The notes: generated by a model not told the origin, from the letters alone. DNA of 64,000 nucleotides from Candidatus Peribacteria bacterium (GCA_023898505.1 CP060226.1:1240001-1304000); one strand, 5' to 3'; shown: positions 1-10,320, counted from the stretch's first letter. Program-made: numbers and translations.

Positions 1-165
1 GATACAGTGCATGGATTCAAAATTTTTGGCTTTAATATGGGGCAATACTATGAGGAAATTAAACAGGCAAAAAAAATTGATTTGATCTTTGATGTGAGTG
101 AGGATAGTTGGCAGGGGAGGAGAAATTTGATGTTGAAAGTGGTGGATGTAATAGTTGGAGATTAG
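1..165 (+). CDS. recJ: RecJ single-stranded-DNA exonuclease, C-terminal fragment
   Basis: Only the last 54 codons lie in the window; the gene starts upstream and ends at TAG. The tail (FDVSEDSWQGRRNLMLKVVD) matches the end of the C-terminal OB-like domain of RecJ, where a pattern of the type 'VSENEWNGRRSLQLKIKDI' is usual. RecJ degrades single-stranded DNA 5' to 3' in recombination and repair. The DHH/DHHA1 catalytic motifs are outside the window, so the assignment rests on this tail alone. The next gene is on the same strand after a 52-bp gap. Confidence 0.65.
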   Translation, partial: DTVHGFKIFGFNMGQYYEEIKQAKKIDLIFDVSEDSWQGRRNLMLKVVDVIVGD

Positions 166-217
166 AAATCTAAGAAAACAATCTATCTATTTTTATTTTT
201 TTAACTTTTTATCACCC

Positions 218-1588
218 ATGGACACTATTTTTACTCACACTCTTTTTTACTCTTTTTGCATGGCAGCACTTCTTGGTGCGCTTGTTGGGATGGAAAAGGA
301 GATTCCTAGAAAATCACTGGTTTGAAGTACGAGAGGGGTATTTGGCGGTATGAGGGGGTATGCACTTATCTCTCTGCTTGGAGCAGTATGTCTCTGGCTT
401 GATGAGATTCTCGGAATTAGGAATTTTATTTTCACTATTTCTGGATTTTTGATTGTTGCTATATTTGTCGCAATCTCATATATCCATGGAGTATTTCAAA
501 AATGAGCAATGAGCTTTGCTTCTGAGTATGGAGCTTTGATTACCTACTTTATCGGAGTATTTGTGATGCTTGGAAGTATGGAATTTGCAATTATCTTTGC
601 AGTATTATTGACCTTACTCCTTTCTCTAAAAGACTATATCTCATCATTTAAAACCAAAGTGAGTCGAGATGAGCTGATTGATACATTGAAATTTGCAGTT
701 ATCGCATTTGTTATTTTACCGTTATTACCAGATGATCGTTACTCTTTTGCGATGATTGCGAGCACCTTTGGGGGTACAGAAATCTCTGTTTGGGATAATG
801 CTATCTGGCAATTACAGTTTTTAAATCCTCATGGGATTTGGTTTTTTGTAGTGGCGATGTCCGCTATTGGATATATCGGATATATTTTCACCAAGATTCT
901 TGGGAAAAAATCAGGAGTTATTATCTCGAGTGTCCTTGGTGGACTCGTATCATCAACTGCAGTGACGGCAGCCATGGCGGAAAAGAGTAGAAGGTATACA
1001 TTAAATAATTCTTTATATGTTTTGGGGACACTTATTGCTTCGTGTATTATGTTTTTGCGTGTTATATTTATCATCATATTGTTTAATGTGGCATTGCTTA
1101 CCGATATCGCGGTTCCTTCTCTTATGATGTTTGGTGTGCTTGTGGGAGTGGCGATATATTTTTATCTCAAATCAAAATGAGAAAAGTCTGTAAGTGAAGA
1201 AGTTGATGTCGAAAATAAGGTGGAAAGTCCGTTTCAGATTTCTCCAGCACTCAAATTTGCAGGTTTTATTATCCTTATAAAATTTATCGCAGGAATAGGA
1301 ATTGTGTATAAAGATGTATGGTGAGAGGGGCTCTTTTACTATGCTTTGGGGATTATTTCTGGTCTTGCTGACGTCGATGCTATCACTCAGACTATGGCGG
1401 TAGAAGCAGGGGTTGGAAATGTGATGAGTACCGTAGCAGTATACACTGTCCTTATTGCAGTTATGTCCAATAATTTTGTAAAAGGAACGATGGCATGGAA
1501 GTTTGGAGATAGGGGATATGGGAAAAAGGTAATGACATGATTTATGCTGACGATGGTAGCGGGAATTGTTGGAATATTATTTGTATAA
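218..1588 (+). CDS. MgtC/SapB N-terminal and DUF4010 integral membrane protein
   Basis: This 456-residue protein is read through several in-frame TGA codons (for example at 506 and 1178). Residues 1-90 resemble the MgtC/SapB membrane domain (an ALLGALVGMEKEIP helix, then an RGYALISLLGA helix). The remainder resembles DUF4010, with repeated small-residue-rich helices (SVLGGLVSSTAVTAAMAEKS and GLADVDAITQTMA). About ten hydrophobic segments place it in the cytoplasmic membrane. The MgtC-DUF4010 arrangement is a known family with no firmly established transport function. It has its own ATG and a TAA stop, followed by an inverted repeat belonging to the next operon. Confidence 0.8.
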
Positions 1589-1596
1589 CTTTTACT

Positions 1597-1645
1597 TGTA
1601 TTACGTTGTATTACAAGTAAAATAGCTGTAATACAACGTAATACA
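1597..1645. promoter_or_regulatory. 18-bp inverted repeat, probable operator of the toxin-antitoxin pair
   Basis: Positions 1597-1614 (TGTATTACGTTGTATTAC) are the exact reverse complement of 1628-1645, with a 13-bp spacer. The second arm ends 12 bp before the ATG of the RHH antitoxin. No T-run follows, so it does not look like a terminator. Ribbon-helix-helix antitoxins commonly bind such repeats and repress their own operon; that role here is inference. Confidence 0.6.
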
Positions 1646-1657
1646 TATCTTTATACT

Positions 1658-1912
1658 ATGACAACTATTAGTGTTCGTATCAACGAAGAGTTGAAACGAA
1701 AGTTTCATAAAGTAGCTCAGGATAGGGGAGTCGACTCAAGCTCTCTTTTGAGATTATTTATTAAAAAAGTTACAGAGGAACCATCTATGGTAAAGGTAGG
1801 CTTAGATCCAGATTTACTGAGTGATGTGATGCAAATAGGGGAACATTCATTTAGTGAAGTATGGGATAATAGTGAGGATGATGTATACGCTAAACTCTAT
1901 GCTCATGTATAA
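1658..1912 (+). CDS. Ribbon-helix-helix antitoxin, RelB/DinJ-like
   Basis: This 84-residue protein starts with an alternating beta strand (MTTISVRINEELKRKF) followed by two helices, the standard RHH DNA-binding fold (residues 1-45). The acidic C-terminal half (SEVWDNSEDDVYAKLYAHV) would be the toxin-neutralising part. It overlaps the downstream toxin gene, as expected for an antitoxin-first operon, and lies just behind an 18-bp inverted repeat. It is a probable autorepressor. RHH proteins are short and diverse, so the subfamily is uncertain although the class is clear. Confidence 0.8.
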   Translation: MTTISVRINEELKRKFHKVAQDRGVDSSSLLRLFIKKVTEEPSMVKVGLDPDLLSDVMQIGEHSFSEVWDNSEDDVYAKLYAHV

Positions 1913-2225
1913 AAAGAAAGATATTATCCTTGTAAAATTTCCTTTTACCAATCTGCAAGATTTCAAACTCCGCCCGGCACTGATTGTGTGAGAGTATAAA
2001 GATGATTTTATAATATTAGCGATTTCTTCAAATAAGAAAAATGGTATTAATTGTAAGATAGAAAAAAAGGATATGGTAAATGGGGAGATGTTGGTTGATT
2101 CATATGTAAAGGTAAATAAAATAACTTCAATAGAGAAGAGTATTATTTATTCAAAAATTTGAACTATTGAAAAACAGTTTTTTCATGATGTAAAACAAAA
2201 GTTTGTAAAAAAGGTCCTTGATTAA
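1905..2225 (+). CDS. PemK/MazF-like toxin (probable endoribonuclease)
   Basis: This 106-residue protein is visible only with UGA as glycine (TGA at 1989 and 2160). It begins MYKKKDIILVKFPFTNLQDF and continues to KLRPALIVG, the characteristic opening of MazF/PemK/PF02452 proteins, where the beta-barrel interfacial mRNA interferases show 'DIVLVxFPFTD...KxRPALVI'. Later strands include DDFIILAISSNKKNG and VDSYVKVNKITSIEKS, also as in the family. An alternative ATG lies two codons upstream at 1899. The overlap with the antitoxin indicates translational coupling. Confidence 0.8.
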
Positions 2226-2239
2226 CACGTTTTAAAAAT

Positions 2240-4417
2240 ATGTCAGAAAATTCAAAAACAAACTTCTTTTCTATCCATTCTGTTGTCATCATCGGTGCTT
2301 CTGAAACTCCTGGAAAGATTGGAAATACGATGTTGCAGAATCTGGAACACTTTGACGGAGAAGTCTCTGGAGTGAATCCGAAGTATAGCTCTCCGAAGCA
2401 ATACCACCACCTAACCCCCTACTTTGCTCTAACTTCGAAGATAGTCGTGCGAGCACTCCTGTCTCACTTATCCTTCAGAAGGACGGGGAAACAAGGGAGA
2501 TATATATATCCAACGATTACTTCGCTCCCGACTATCCCTGATCTTGCGGTTATCTGTATCCCTGAGAAATTTGTTTTGCAGAGTATGCAGGAGTTGGGGG
2601 AAAAATGAGTCAAGCGAGTGATTATTATCTCGGCAGGATTTAAGGAAGTCGGGAATACCGAAGCGGAAATACAATTGCAAGAAATAGCAAAAAAATATGA
2701 TATCTCTCTTTTGTGACCGAATTGTCTTGGATACTATGATGTATGTCGTAATCTGGATGTATCGTTTTGAGGAAAAGAAGCCGTGTGTGGGAATGTCGCG
2801 ATGGTATCACAAAGTGGAGCGATGGCCGTTGCCTTGTTTGACTGGGCAAAGATGAAGCGTCTCGGAGTATGTAAGATGATTTCTATGGGAAATAAAGCAG
2901 GAGTGGATGAAAATGATCTACTCAGAGAATTAGAACACGATAAAAAAACGGAGGTGATTGCGATGTACCTGGAGAGTATAGAAGATGGGAGGACGTTTTT
3001 TGAGTTAGCAAAAAAGATTTCCAAGAAAAAACCAATCGTTCTCATAAAATCAGGGATTTCTGATAAATGAAGTTTGGCAGCCAGCTCCCATACGGGAGCT
3101 CTATCTTCAAAAAAAGAGATCTTGGAAACCGCGTTTATCGGAGCAGGGATTCACTTCACGCACTCGGTAGAAGATTTCTTTCTCTGGAGTCATATGTTTG
3201 CTATGGTGAGAGATACAGAAGTCGGCGATGAGCTGGTAATCGTAACCAATGCAGGATGACCGGGGGTGATGGCAACTGACCATGTTGAGTTTCAGGGAGT
3301 GACGATGGCACAGTTTTCAGATGCAGAGAAAATACTCTTACGTACGGGGCTTCCAGATTCAGCCAGTGTCAAAAATCCGATTGATATCATCGGGGACGCG
3401 ACCTCTACCACCTATAAACAAGTACTCCGAAATCTGGCATCTCTTGAAAAGAAGCGCGCAATTCTCATCATACTTACGGCGCAATCAGTGACCGATGTCG
3501 AGGAAATTGCTCGTGTGATTGTTGATTTTCAGAGACAAAACCGAGAGATACTGGTGATGGTTTCATTTATGGGGGGATCTGCGGTGCTTGCAGGAAGAGA
3601 GATACTCCAATCAGGAAATATCCTGGAGTATGACTATCCGAAAAAGGCGATTATTGCGTATAAAGAATTACGAGCTCAAAGGACTTGGGAACAAGTTCCT
3701 GAAACCTCTGTACACTTACCACTTCTGAATTTAGGAGTACAAAAAGAGCTTTCTCTCATGTTAGCTAGGGAAGAGAAACTTGTATCTGACTCCGTGGTAT
3801 CTGCACTCCTTTCAGCCTACGAAATTCCTCATACTACCGCCAAACTTGTTACGGATATATCTCAACTCAAAGATGTATTTCAAAAGGGAGGAAAGTATGT
3901 CGCAAAAATTGCTTCTCCAGATATCGCGCATAAGACGGATTGTGGAGGAGTGATTCTGGGGATTGACTCTCTTTCTTGAGCTGAAGAAGCCTATACCACT
4001 ATCCGAGAAAATGTAAAAAAAGTCCATCCAAATGCTCAGATTGATGGAGTCCTTTTTCAGACAATGGTTCCAGATGGAAGAGAAGTATTTGTCGGGTGTA
4101 AGTGAGATGTGAGTTTTGGAGAGGTGCTGATTGTCGGGCTTGGTGGGATATATGTCAATATCTATGAAGATGTGACCCGTCGTATCGGTCCCGTATCAAA
4201 AGATGAGATTTGAACAATGCTTGGAGAACTTCGTGGCTCTCCAATACTTGCTGGAGTGCGTGGAGAGGCACCGATAGATTTTGAAAAATTGATTGATACG
4301 ATTTTTAAGATGCAGACACTCTTTCACGAATTTCCTCAGATTCAAGAAATTGATATTAATCCAATTATTGTGACGGAACATGATGTTTGGGTGGTAGATG
4401 TGAAGATGTATGTGTAG
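2240..4417 (+). CDS. ADP-forming acyl-CoA (acetyl-CoA) synthetase, fused alpha-beta form
   Basis: The 725-residue protein is read through nine or more TGA codons. It has an N-terminal CoA-binding Rossmann domain (SVVIIGASETPGKIGN), a succinyl-CoA-ligase-like domain with the probable phospho-histidine at about H284 (AASSHTGALSS), and a C-terminal ATP-grasp domain (from about residue 500, with YVAKIASPDIAHKTDCGGV and an EIDINPIIV end). The enzyme interconverts acetyl-CoA, ADP and phosphate with acetate, CoA and ATP, an energy-yielding fermentation step. The domain order matches known single-chain archaeal and bacterial enzymes. Residues about 55-84 are an insertion encoded by a dispersed repeat that lies between the expected Rossmann strands, so the fold may carry an extra loop. 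The coding strand ends directly against the convergent M24 peptidase gene. Confidence 0.88.
2404..2490. repeat. Dispersed repeat inserted in frame in the acyl-CoA synthetase gene
   Basis: This copy shares its core (CTTCGAAGATAGTCGTGC, then AGCACTCCTGTCTCACTTATC) with copies at about 8068-8155 and 8548-8627. It adds about 29 residues between the CoA-domain strands (after GVNPKYSSPKQ, before the IPDLAVICIPE strand) without breaking the frame. It is read in a different frame from the two pilin copies (here SKIVVRALLSHLS, there FEDSRASTPVSLI). Confidence 0.85.
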
Positions 4418-5446
4418 TTATTCCACTATCATAATATTTTCATATCTCACTCCAAAATCTCCAGGTAAGTAAATCCCTGGTTCAATGGTAAATACCATGC
4501 CTGGTTCAATCTTGGTTCCAGGTTTTTTAGTGGTGACATGAGGAAGTTCATGGATATCGAGCCCGACTCCATGTCCTGTAGAGTGGGTAAAATACTCTCC
4601 ATATCCTTTTTCTTTGATATAGTTTCTGGCTACCATATCGATTTCTGAAACATCTCTTCCGATTTTGATATGTTTCTCTGCAGCATCATGAGCTCCTTTT
4701 ACGATACGATGAATCTTTGTATAGTCTTGGAATTGATCGTTCTGCTCCCCAACCCAGAGGGTGCGAGTGAAATCGCTACAGTATCCATCATAGAGAGCTC
4801 ACATATCGACAAGGAGTACTCCATTTCAGATTTTTGTTTTCCCTGCTTCATGGTGAGGAATAGCAGAGTTTTTTCCAAAGGCAACAATCGCTTCAAAACT
4901 TTCTCCATTTCCTCAAAACTCAAAGATCTTTGAGATGATAAACTGTCGTATTTCTATTTCTCTTTTTCAGATAAGAAGTCATGCTGCATTAAGCTTTTCT
5001 ATTTCTCTCCAGACTTTTTTGATTATCTGGATAGCTTTTTTAAGCGCCTTGATTTCACTCTCGTATTTTGTGAGTCGTTGCTTGGTGAAATACGGAGCTT
5101 TGATTTTTACCTCAAAACCATAGTCTAAAAGTGAGTGGTAAAAACTCAGAGGAACAGAGTTTTCAATCTGTATCTTTCTTGTGTTCAAGTGCTCTTTGAT
5201 GATGTCTTCAATTTTTTGATTGAGGAGGATGGGGGTAATTATAATATGCTTTCCACATCGTTCGTGTATCTGTGAAGCATCAAGAGTAGAAAGCTTTTCA
5301 TAGTATCGTGCATCGAGGACGACAAAAAGAGTGGTTTCTGAGAGTACCATAAATCCATAGCTTGGTTGAAATCATAGGAGATACTGAAACGATTTGTTGG
5401 TATATCCGTTATCGTCAGAGTTGGTGTAGAAGAGTATTGGGGTCAT
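4418..5446 (-). CDS. M24 family aminopeptidase (Xaa-Pro aminopeptidase-like)
   Basis: The 342-residue protein has an N-terminal creatinase-like domain (about residues 1-115) and a C-terminal pita-bread metallopeptidase domain. Metal-ligand motifs are in order: the two aspartates in VDMGALYDGYCSDFTRT, histidine in HSTGHGVGLDIHE (H288/H292 region), glutamate in FTIEPGIY and glutamate in RYENIMIV. It probably removes an N-terminal residue before proline during cytoplasmic peptide turnover. It converges with the upstream synthetase gene with no spacer (TAG at 4415-4417, TAA at 4418-4420 on the other strand). Several TGA codons encode glycine. Confidence 0.88.
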
Positions 5447-5617
5447 AATTTTTATGTTAAGTAAATAAGAGTATAGATATAAGTATAATTGTTTTTTAAA
5501 TTTTTGAAGTTATAAATTTTTAATTATCCCATAATATGAATATTGTAAACATTAAAAATTTGTATTTTTCTATTCTTTTGTATAATCTATCATATGTTAT
5601 CATATAACTCTAATTTT

Positions 5618-7903
5618 ATGAGACAAACTAATCGAGCCTTTACGTTAGTTGAATTGATAGTAGTAATTACTATCTTGGCAATTTTAGGTACTATTGCATT
5701 TTTGAGCTTTCAGTGATATTCTGCTAATAGTAGAGATACAGTGAGAACTAGCGATGTAAATAATGTAACGAGAACGATGGAATTATTTGCATTGGAGAAA
5801 TGATTTTATCCAGAACCAACGAATGGTCAGGAGGTAAGTTTTAGTGGTGGTGAGGTATGGACGCAAGGAACTTTTTGAGAAAATACTATGACAATTCTTG
5901 GAAAGGTTAATAAACTTCCAGTTGATCCATTAACAGGAGATGAATATACCTATTCTCTTTTAAATACAAAAGTAGAATACCAAATAGGATATGTATTAGA
6001 AGGGGACTGAGTTTCCGGAGTATTTCCCCAGACATATGCAGCAGAGGAGGGAATTGCTAATGTAAAGGGGAACTATAATGGAAAGATAGCACAAGTATCA
6101 ACGGGGTCTGTCTTATACCTTCTTTCTGTTCCAAGTATCATCAACTCTGATATGTCACTTCTCGATGTAGTACAAATCGTGAATCAAAAGAAACTGGTAT
6201 ATAAAAATTTTACTAACTTACCAGCAAGCTATTCCGGTAGTGTCTTTAATACTCAAGGGAGTTTTAATTTTTCTCCATCTTCAATTGTGGTGTATACTTG
6301 AAGTTTAGTACAGTTACAAACAGATGAGGATGCAAGAGTACAACTCCTCAAAAATATACAGACAGCATACAGTGGGACTCTTATAGCATCAGATCCAGAT
6401 ATCGCCGATGTACTTGCGACAGAGGTAGATATAAATTCTCCGACATTAGCGGCGGCGGTACTCTCTACAAATATTGTAAACTCTGGATTACATCTTGATC
6501 TTGCTACTCCTACTTCCACTTCAGGGTCTTCATCATCAAGTAGTAGTTCTAGCTCTTCTAGTAGTTCTTCATCGAGTTCTAGCTCATCCAGTGGTGGTTC
6601 TTGGTCATCGTTTGTTACCGGGACTTCTAACGGAGGAATTCAGAGGGTGGCGATTGATAATTCAAATAACACATATGTTGCATGAAGTTATCAGTGAAGT
6701 GCTACCGTACTTTGACAGTCACTGGTTTCGTCTGGAAGTAATGATACTTTTGTCGCAAAACTTGATAGTTCAGGGAATACTACTTGGTTAAAGACTATAG
6801 GGGGAACGGGAAATGATCTTATACAAGGTTTAGATGTTGATTCATCAGGAAATGTATATGTAGCTGGATACTTTAATAGTACGGCATCTGTTCTTGGTCA
6901 GTCACTGACTTCATCTGGTTCAAATGATATCTTTGTTGCAAAACTTGATAGTTCAGGGAATACTACTTGGTTAAAACAAGCATGAGGAACATCATCTGAC
7001 TACGCTCAGTGATTAGCAGTTGATACTAGTGGAAATGTCTATATAGAATGAATATTTACAAGTAATAGTGCTGATATGTTTGGAGAATCGTTGACGGCTG
7101 TTGATCAGGATATCTTTGTAACAAAGCTAGATAGTTCTGGTACGAAAGTTTGGCAAAGTGTTGCTACTGGTGGTACTTGGGCAAATACATTTGCTGGTAT
7201 TGATACTGATAGTAGTGGAAATGTATTTATCTGATGAGGGATGAGAGGAACTATTGATTTTTGGTGACAATCTGTTACATCTGGTTCTTCTTGATCAGCA
7301 AAAAATATATTTATCGCTGCTCTTAATAATAATGGTACCTTAAAATGGGTAAAAAATGCAGGAAAAAATAATGCCGGTGGGAATAATAATAACTATGCTC
7401 GTTGATTGATAGTTGATTCTAGTGGAAATCCATATCTTGTCTGACAATTTGCTGATACAACCATCGATTTGTTTGGGGATTCAATTACCGCATCAAATGA
7501 GTGGGAAAATGCATTTATTGTAAAATTTGATGGTTCTGATGGAACAAGACTTTGGTCAGATTCTACGACTGCTGGTATTGGAGAATATGGTGAGCAAGTT
7601 GCAGTTGACCCTAATGGTAATGTATATCTATGTTGAGCATTTAATGGAACGAATAGAGATTTATTTGGTACTCAATATACTTCTACTTGGCATGATATGT
7701 TTTATGCGAAATTTAATTCAAGTGGTACAATACAGTCAGTATCTCATATTGGTGGAAACTGAGCTGAATGGTGTGGAGGTATAGCTGCAGATGTTTCTGG
7801 TAATATTAGGGTAGCTTGAAGTTACGATGGGAATGTAACACTTTCTTGATCTACTACTTCACAAACAGGATGAGGAGATGCATTTATTTTCTATACTCAG
7901 TAA
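5618..7903 (+). CDS. Giant prepilin-like protein with beta-propeller (SBBP-type) repeats
   Basis: The 761-residue protein opens with a type IV prepilin signature (MRQTNRAFTLVELIVVITIL). The residue before the conserved FTLVEL is alanine, not the usual glycine. A pilin-like head (about residues 30-300) is followed by a run of 22 consecutive serines (6527-6592) as a linker. Then comes a repeated unit of about 60 residues (VAIDNSNNTYVAGSYQGSAT, later DVDSSGNVYVAGYF and AVDTSGNVYIEGIF), typical of SBBP beta-propeller repeats. The likely role is a cell-surface adhesin anchored or secreted through the type IV pilus machinery. It contains about thirty TGA glycines, many inside the propeller repeats. 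It has no operon partner: it is flanked by an opposite-strand gene and a terminator. Confidence 0.85.
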
Positions 7904-7914
7904 TACTGAAAATA

Positions 7915-7952
7915 ATCAAAAAACCTCTTTACATTTTGTAAAGAGGTTTTTA
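7915..7952 (+). terminator. Intrinsic terminator after the beta-propeller prepilin gene
   Basis: The stem CCTCTTTACA / TGTAAAGAGG with a 3-base loop lies at 7924-7946, flanked by an A-run and a T-run. A near copy stands at 17747-17780 in front of the other fibrinogen-like prepilin gene. Confidence 0.85.
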
Positions 7953-7983
7953 ATTTCCTCATTTTTCTTCCCTTATTTATCGG

Positions 7984-7989
7984 TATACT
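7984..7989 (+). promoter_or_regulatory. Probable -10 element (TATACT)
   Basis: CGGTATACT precedes the ATG at 8020 by about 30 bp. The same hexamer at the same distance precedes the paralogous gene at 17849, so it is a conserved part of the duplicated block. No clear -35 is visible. Confidence 0.45.
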
Positions 7990-8019
7990 AGGAGATGAAT
8001 ATATAAACCATTTTTTTAT

Positions 8020-9567
8020 ATGCAAAGAAATATAGATATTTCATCCCGAGCTTCCTTCAAGCAACAACCTCACCCTAACCCCCTACTCCGTTCTCACTTC
8101 GAAGAAAGTCGTGCAAGCACTCCTGTCTCAGTTATCCCTACTAAGGAGTGAAGGAGTAAAGGTTTCACCCTCGTCGAACTCATAGTAGTAGTCGTTATCC
8201 TCGGTATCCTTTCTACCGTAGGCTTTGTCTCATATAGCTCCTACCTCGCTTGAACGAGAGATACGAATCGTATCTCTCAACTTACAGCCCTCCATGATGG
8301 CCTCGAACTCTATAGAACAGAAAAAGACCTCCCTCTACCAGATGACTACGTAGAAGTAAAGTCCAATGGAACCACTATTGCCTACCAAGGCTATGCCGGA
8401 GAAGGAGTCCTAGAAACCATAGACTTTACCAAAGGAGGAAAAGACCCGAAAGACTCTACGTACTTTTCCTACTACCTCACCAGTGATAAGAAATACTTTC
8501 AACTCCTAGCTTTCCTTGAAGAGGAAGAAAACCTTCTTACACAAATACCCTCACCCCCTAGCCCCCTGCTACGCTTTAACTTCGAAGATAGTCGTGCAAG
8601 CACTCCTGTCTCACTTATCTCCCTTGTGGGAGAAGAGGGAACTATAACTCCCTCTCCTCTTAAAGGAGAGGGTTGGGGTGAGGGTATTTCATGGCTAGGG
8701 GGAGCTTTCATCCCACAAGCTCATGCGGCCACCGACTACACCAGCAGATACCCAACGGTAAACGGACACAAACTCTGAATTCTCACAGAGTCCTGAACCA
8801 ATGCTCCAATACAAGAAGTAACCACCATCACTAACTCTGGCTACCTCGACATAGCTCTCACAACAGATAACTATAAAGCCAATCTTACTGATACAAAGAA
8901 TATATCTGGGACAGGGTTAACTCTTATTACCATGATTCCAGATGGAAGCTGTAAGAGGATTAAAGAGATGTCGAGAAGTAATGGGGATGGAGTATATACT
9001 ATAAATCCGACAGGATCGGAGTCTTTTAAGGTCTATTGTGATATGACAACAGAAGGTGGAGGTTGGACACTCGTTGCACTTGCAAATACAACAACAAATG
9101 TGGTTTCAAATAATGTAAATCGTGCACGTCCATTTACAGATTTCTATACAAATGAAAAAGAAAATATTTTAGATTTGGATATGGATAGTGGAACAAAGGG
9201 GGAGGTGTTAAAATATGCTAGAAGAAAAGCAGTAGTGTTACAAAGTACTGGTACCTTGATAATGGGGATTCAAGGAATTACAGATACATATATCCATAAT
9301 GGGAGATTCAATCTTGGAAATAGAATTACAACTACCGATGAATACAATGCAAGTAAGAGGTATTGGGACTATTTTATAGATACATATGTTAATATTGATT
9401 CGTGGCATACTTCTTTAGCAAATGGTAATGGTTGTGGAAATATGGAAAGAATATGAGCCTTGAATGTAGAGTTTCTAAAGACAGCTCAAAGTGAATCGGC
9501 TCCAAATTCTTACTGTGTTACCTGATATCCCTCTAGTCCCGTGGCTATTGGTTGGTTTGTCCGCTAA
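8020..9567 (+). CDS. Prepilin-like surface protein with C-terminal fibrinogen-like domain
   Basis: The 515-residue protein has a long leader ending at G48, followed by FTLVELIVVVVILGILSTVG, the type IV prepilin cleavage and helix signature. A pilin-like head (residues 70-165), a repeat-encoded linker (about 176-222) and a conserved middle (about 230-300) precede a fibrinogen-related domain from about residue 308. That domain shows SCKRIKEM, GVYTINPTGS, FKVYCDMTTEGGGWTLVAL and the late GCGNME region. Such domains bind carbohydrate or acetyl groups in animals; a host- or glycan-binding role here is inference. Two dispersed repeats are inserted in frame, one in the leader and one in the linker. 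The first 300 residues are a near duplicate of the protein at 17849. Confidence 0.86.
8068..8155. repeat. Dispersed repeat inserted in the prepilin leader
   Basis: It shares its core with the copies at 2404-2490 and 8548-8627. It lengthens the prepilin leader to 48 residues. The paralogue at 17849 lacks it and has a 21-residue leader, so the pair gives a direct with/without comparison. Confidence 0.85.
8545..8687. repeat. MITE-like element with 13-bp terminal inverted repeats inside the prepilin gene
   Basis: The left end ATACCCTCACCCC (8545-8557) is the exact reverse complement of the right end (8675-8687). The interior holds the shared core and a CTCTCCTCTTAAAGGAGAG hairpin. The reading frame continues through it (SPPSPLLRFNFEDSRASTP, later PSPLKGEGWGEG). 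Confidence 0.8.
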
Positions 9568-10320
9568 CTACATACTATACCCACAACTTTCATATTTTTC
9601 TTTGAAATCTTTTACGAGTGCCCAAAAGATATTTTCTACATAGTCTGGGAGTACTTCTTCGTTTTTCCAGATAATTTCTTTTTTGATCTTGTTTCTCATC
9701 GTGGTTTCTCCTACAGGACAGGAACACGGAGAGTAGGGGATTTCGAGTTTTTGTACCATTTTGAGGATGTCTTTTTCTCTGAGGTAGGCCATGGGGCGAA
9801 TAAAGGTGACATCGCCTTTACTCATTTTATTCACGAGAGGCATAATCTTGAGTTTTCTCCCTTGTATCATATTCATAAACGTAGTTACGACGATATCGTC
9901 CATATGGTGTCCAAAGCAGATCTTGGTAGCTCCATACTTTTGGCAGAGCTTCATCATAGCAATACGACGAGCATAGGCACACCGCTGGCAAGATTGTCCA
10001 ACCCCATCGTTTAATTTTGAGTCTTCTGGAAGTTGGATGTTTACACGTTCGAGAGGAATACCCAGAACGTCTTCGAAGTATTTTCTTTTTTCTTCAAACT
10101 GGATATCGCAATCGATGAGGAACTCTTTGAATATATACACTCCGCGTATTTCAAACTTTTCTTTTATTTCTTTTCTTATTTCGCTCAAGATATAGCCAAG
10201 AAACATGGAATCTTTTCCTCAGGAAACTCCGAGAAGCACGGTCTCTCCTGGTTGTATCATATTAAAATCGTAGAGTGCATTTTTTACGAGACGTTTCATT
10301 TTTTTCTCGAGATTTCCCAT
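9568..10320 (-). CDS. TtcA-like tRNA 2-thiolation PP-loop ATPase
   Basis: The 250-residue protein has the PP-loop SGGKDS at residues 33-38, with one glycine encoded by TGA. It also has a CQRCAYARR cysteine pair, a GHHMDDIVVTTFMNM motif and a PYSPCSCPVGE cysteine region, all typical of the TtcA/TilS-like family that adenylates and thiolates tRNA (2-thiocytidine 32 in TtcA). The cysteines suggest an iron-sulfur cluster. The stop codon directly follows the convergent prepilin gene. The ATG at 10320 gives the standard N-terminal helix before the PP-loop. Confidence 0.83.

Noticed and set aside
2240..4417. Possible multiple pseudogene fragments of acyl-CoA synthetase
   Set aside because: All fragments are in one frame separated only by TGA, which is glycine here.
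4670..4933. Open frames on both strands within the M24 peptidase region
   Set aside because: The true minus-strand frame, joined across TGA, has all metal ligands; the other frames are shadows.
5618..7903. Possible degraded region with no long open frame
   Set aside because: With UGA as glycine it is a single 761-residue protein with regular repeats.
8545..8687. Intein in the prepilin or in recG
   Set aside because: The insertions are too short or lack the splice-junction Cys/Ser and His-Asn motifs; they look like palindromic repeats or a DUF559 element.
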